Positions 6,436 through 7,927 of a stretch of DNA of 7,927 nt are shown here, piece by piece. The stretch's first letter is position 1. Each line of letters begins with the position of its first letter. A program made the position numbers and the translations under genes. This stretch comes from Planctomycetota bacterium (GTDB taxonomy: Bacteria; Planctomycetota; Phycisphaerae; UBA1845; PWPN01). The notes below the pieces were generated by a model that was not told the origin of the DNA, did no database searches, and saw only the letters and a program-made list of their open reading frames with translations. The stretch is taken from contig CP070790.1 of NCBI GenBank assembly GCA_020346805.1, positions 3,384,140 through 3,392,066 of the forward strand. The letters run 5' to 3'.

Positions 6436-6450
6436 ACAGATATGACCTGT
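6436..6450. promoter_or_regulatory. Imperfect inverted repeat upstream of trxB
   Basis: ACAGAT-ATG-ACCTGT has 6-bp arms around a 3-bp centre with one mismatch. It lies 24 bp before the trxB start and next to TATAAA (6452-6457). The shape and place suit a dimeric repressor site, but no family is recognised and it could be chance. Confidence 0.25.
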
Positions 6451-6474
6451 TTATAAATCGTTCGAGGGATTATC

Positions 6475-7500
6475 ATGCCGGAAAAAGTCGTAATCATCGG
6501 TTCGGGTCCAGCGGGCTGGACGGCGGCGATATATGCCGCCCGGGCGAATTTGAATCCATTGGTCTTTGCCGGTCGGCCCAAGCAGACACCCACCACCATT
6601 CTGCCCGGCGGTCAATTGATGCTGACTACCGAGGTGGAAAATTATCCCGGATTTCCGGAAAGTATCAGCGGACCGAAAATGATGTCCGAGTTTGAAAAAC
6701 AAGCGGTACGCTTCGGCACGAGAATACAGACCGACGAGGGGCAGAACCCCGACGTCTCCAATCCCGACGACGGGCACTCATACAAATATCAAGACTGTAC
6801 CAAAGTCGAGCTGTCACACAGGCCTTTCAAGGTCTGGGGTGAAAACGATACGGAAGTTGAGACACATTCCGTGATTATCGCCACCGGGGCGACGGCCAAC
6901 TGGCTGGGGCTGCCCAACGAACAACGACTGGCTCAGAGCGGCGGCGGGGTAAGTGCATGCGCAGTCTGCGACGGGGCCTTGCCCACCTTTCGCAACAAGG
7001 AGTTGGCGGTGGTGGGCGGCGGGGATTCCGCCGTCGAGGAAGCCACCTATCTGACCAAGTTTGCCAAGAAGGTTTATATGATTCATCGCCGGGATCAGCT
7101 TCGGGCCAGCAAGATCATGCAGCAGCGGGCCTTCGATAATCCGAAGATTGAGATTCTGTGGAACAAGATTGTTATCGACGTGCTCGGCGATCAGATGATC
7201 GGTGGGGTTAAACTCAAAGACACCCAAACAGAACAGGAAAGCGAGATGTCCATCGGCGGGCTGTTCATGGCCCTCGGTCACACACCGGCAACTACATTTC
7301 TCGAAGGGCAGCTGGATCTGGATGAGAAGGGCTATATCAAACTGAAAGATTCCTATCGCAGCGCCACCAGCGTGGAAGGTGTTTTTGCCGCCGGCGACGT
7401 GGTGGACAGCGTATATCGGCAGGCAGTTACTGCAGCCGGCATGGGCTGTAAAGCGGCCATCGACGCCGAACGCTGGCTCGCCGAACAGGGAATTGAATGA
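6475..7500 (+). CDS. trxB: Thioredoxin reductase (NADPH, FAD)
   Basis: This cytoplasmic flavoenzyme passes electrons from NADPH through FAD and a redox disulfide to thioredoxin. The 341 residues cover the whole family fold: FAD-binding GSGPAG at 9-14, GGQLMLTTEVENYPGF at 45-60, redox pair C162-A-V-C165 in ACAVCDG, NADPH-binding GGGDSA at 181-186 with HRRDQLRAS at 204-212, and the second FAD motif GVFAAGDVVD at 302-311. It is about 20 residues longer than the usual 310-320, mainly because of an Asp/Asn/Pro-rich insertion at about 87-107 in the first FAD domain, with a smaller one near 34-43. The start has a GAGGG site 6 nt upstream. It appears to be a single-gene unit, convergent with purF 23 bp downstream. 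The His-Arg-Arg motif supports NADPH rather than NADH or ferredoxin as donor. Confidence 0.95.
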   Translation: MPEKVVIIGSGPAGWTAAIYAARANLNPLVFAGRPKQTPTTILPGGQLMLTTEVENYPGFPESISGPKMMSEFEKQAVRFGTRIQTDEGQNPDVSNPDDGHSYKYQDCTKVELSHRPFKVWGENDTEVETHSVIIATGATANWLGLPNEQRLAQSGGGVSACAVCDGALPTFRNKELAVVGGGDSAVEEATYLTKFAKKVYMIHRRDQLRASKIMQQRAFDNPKIEILWNKIVIDVLGDQMIGGVKLKDTQTEQESEMSIGGLFMALGHTPATTFLEGQLDLDEKGYIKLKDSYRSATSVEGVFAAGDVVDSVYRQAVTAAGMGCKAAIDAERWLAEQGIE

Positions 7501-7523
7501 AGGCAGCAGCATTCAAATCAGGA

Positions 7524-7927
7524 TCACTCGAACATCTGCGGCTGATATCGTTCGAGCCCGAACTTGCTCACAGAATGATCGACCGGCATGGGGTACCGAC
7601 CGGAAAAGCAGGCGGTACAGTAGTGACTATCCGGGTGCTTGACGCAGGAAAGCATGCCTTCCAACGAAAGATAATGGAGCGAATCCACCCCGAGGTAATC
7701 CCGAATTTCCTCGACCTTACGGGTGTTGGCAATCAGTTCCCGGGGATTAGGAAAATCGATACCGAAAAAACAGGGGTGCCGAATTGGCGGACTGGCAACC
7801 CGCAGATGAATTTCTTTGGCACCGGCCTTGCGAAGAGCCCCGATTTTACCCTGGGTGGTGGTCCCCCGCACTATTGAGTCCTCAACTACCACCAGCCGTT
7901 TACCTTTGACGTTCTGCTTGATAACGT
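7524..7927 (-). CDS. purF: Amidophosphoribosyltransferase, C-terminal part (5' end outside window)
   Basis: PurF catalyses the first committed step of purine synthesis, making phosphoribosylamine from PRPP and glutamine in the cytoplasm. About 134 C-terminal residues are visible and the frame stays open to the right edge (…VKGKRLVVVEDSIVRGTT…), so the apparent start at 7892 is only an internal Val codon. The PRPP-binding loop is VVVEDSIVRGTT (7892-7857), with E-D in place of the commoner D-D. SPPIRHPCFFGID and SLEGML follow. Cysteines at 7772-7770, 7619-7617 and 7610-7608 (CFFGID and the C-T-A-C pair) match three of the four iron-sulfur ligands known in the Bacillus subtilis type; the fourth would lie outside the window. 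This suggests an Fe-S, oxygen-sensitive PurF. The gene ends with TGA and converges with trxB. Confidence 0.95.
   Translation of the reverse strand, partial: VIKQNVKGKRLVVVEDSIVRGTTTQGKIGALRKAGAKEIHLRVASPPIRHPCFFGIDFPNPRELIANTRKVEEIRDYLGVDSLHYLSLEGMLSCVKHPDSHYCTACFSGRYPMPVDHSVSKFGLERYQPQMFE
7527..7556. repeat. Inverted repeat CTCGAAC/GTTCGAG at the trxB-purF junction
   Basis: Two perfect 7-bp arms (7527-7533 and 7550-7556) enclose a 16-nt loop, starting 27 bp after the trxB stop and inside the last codons of purF. There is no T run on the + side. It is the only hairpin candidate near the convergent ends, so it could help end trxB transcription, but the long loop makes it weak. Confidence 0.2.

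Noticed and set aside
6814..7512. A 232-codon open frame antisense to trxB
   Set aside because: It lies wholly opposite a gene with every thioredoxin reductase motif, has no recognisable family signature, and is best explained by codon bias of the real gene.
7497..7877. A 126-codon + strand frame overlapping the end of trxB
   Set aside because: It is antisense to the well-conserved PurF C-terminus and shows no domain of its own.

Overview
The window looks like chromosomal DNA from a Planctomycetota-type bacterium, or a relative in the PVC group. This is inferred from gene content: a secreted ThuA/DUF1080/TIM-barrel fusion beside a Tat-exported Gfo/Idh/MocA oxidoreductase is a combination typical of that group. 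No rRNA or other phylogenetic marker is present, so the taxonomy is an inference. No tRNA, CRISPR array, insertion sequence or phage gene was seen.

Layout. At the left edge is the 3' part of argG (argininosuccinate synthase, + strand), ending at 950 and followed by a strong hairpin terminator (981-1019). Convergent to it is a 708-residue secreted three-domain protein on the minus strand (1071-3197): ThuA-like, then DUF1080 (3-keto-disaccharide hydrolase family), then a sugar isomerase/epimerase-like TIM barrel. An AT-rich divergent intergenic region (3198-3486) carries three copies of a 9-bp direct repeat and a LacI-like half-symmetric operator. It separates the fusion gene from a Tat-signal Gfo/Idh/MocA oxidoreductase (3487-4893). 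After a 228-bp gap comes a secreted six-bladed kelch-like propeller (5122-6285). A short intergenic region with a GC-rich hairpin and a partial second copy leads to thioredoxin reductase (trxB, 6475-7500). This converges, 23 bp apart, with the 3' part of purF (amidophosphoribosyltransferase, minus strand), which runs off the right edge.

How the genes work together. argG, trxB and purF are housekeeping genes (arginine synthesis, thiol redox, purine synthesis). The middle is an accessory block for sugar chemistry outside the cytoplasm. Gfo/Idh/MocA proteins of the ThuB type oxidise C3 of a glycoside, and DUF1080 proteins cleave 3-keto-glycosides. TIM-barrel proteins of the IolI/C-glycoside-deglycosidase type act on the resulting keto-sugars. 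Here the cleavage and isomerase modules are covalently joined in one exported polypeptide, and the putative oxidoreductase is also exported and transcribed divergently. The most striking detail is that the oxidoreductase lacks the conserved Lys of the family's EKP motif (it reads E-T-P) and has Lys where the usual Asp of the active-site D-x-x-x-H should be. It may therefore not be a simple dehydrogenase; it could be an NAD-dependent glycosidase or a binding protein.
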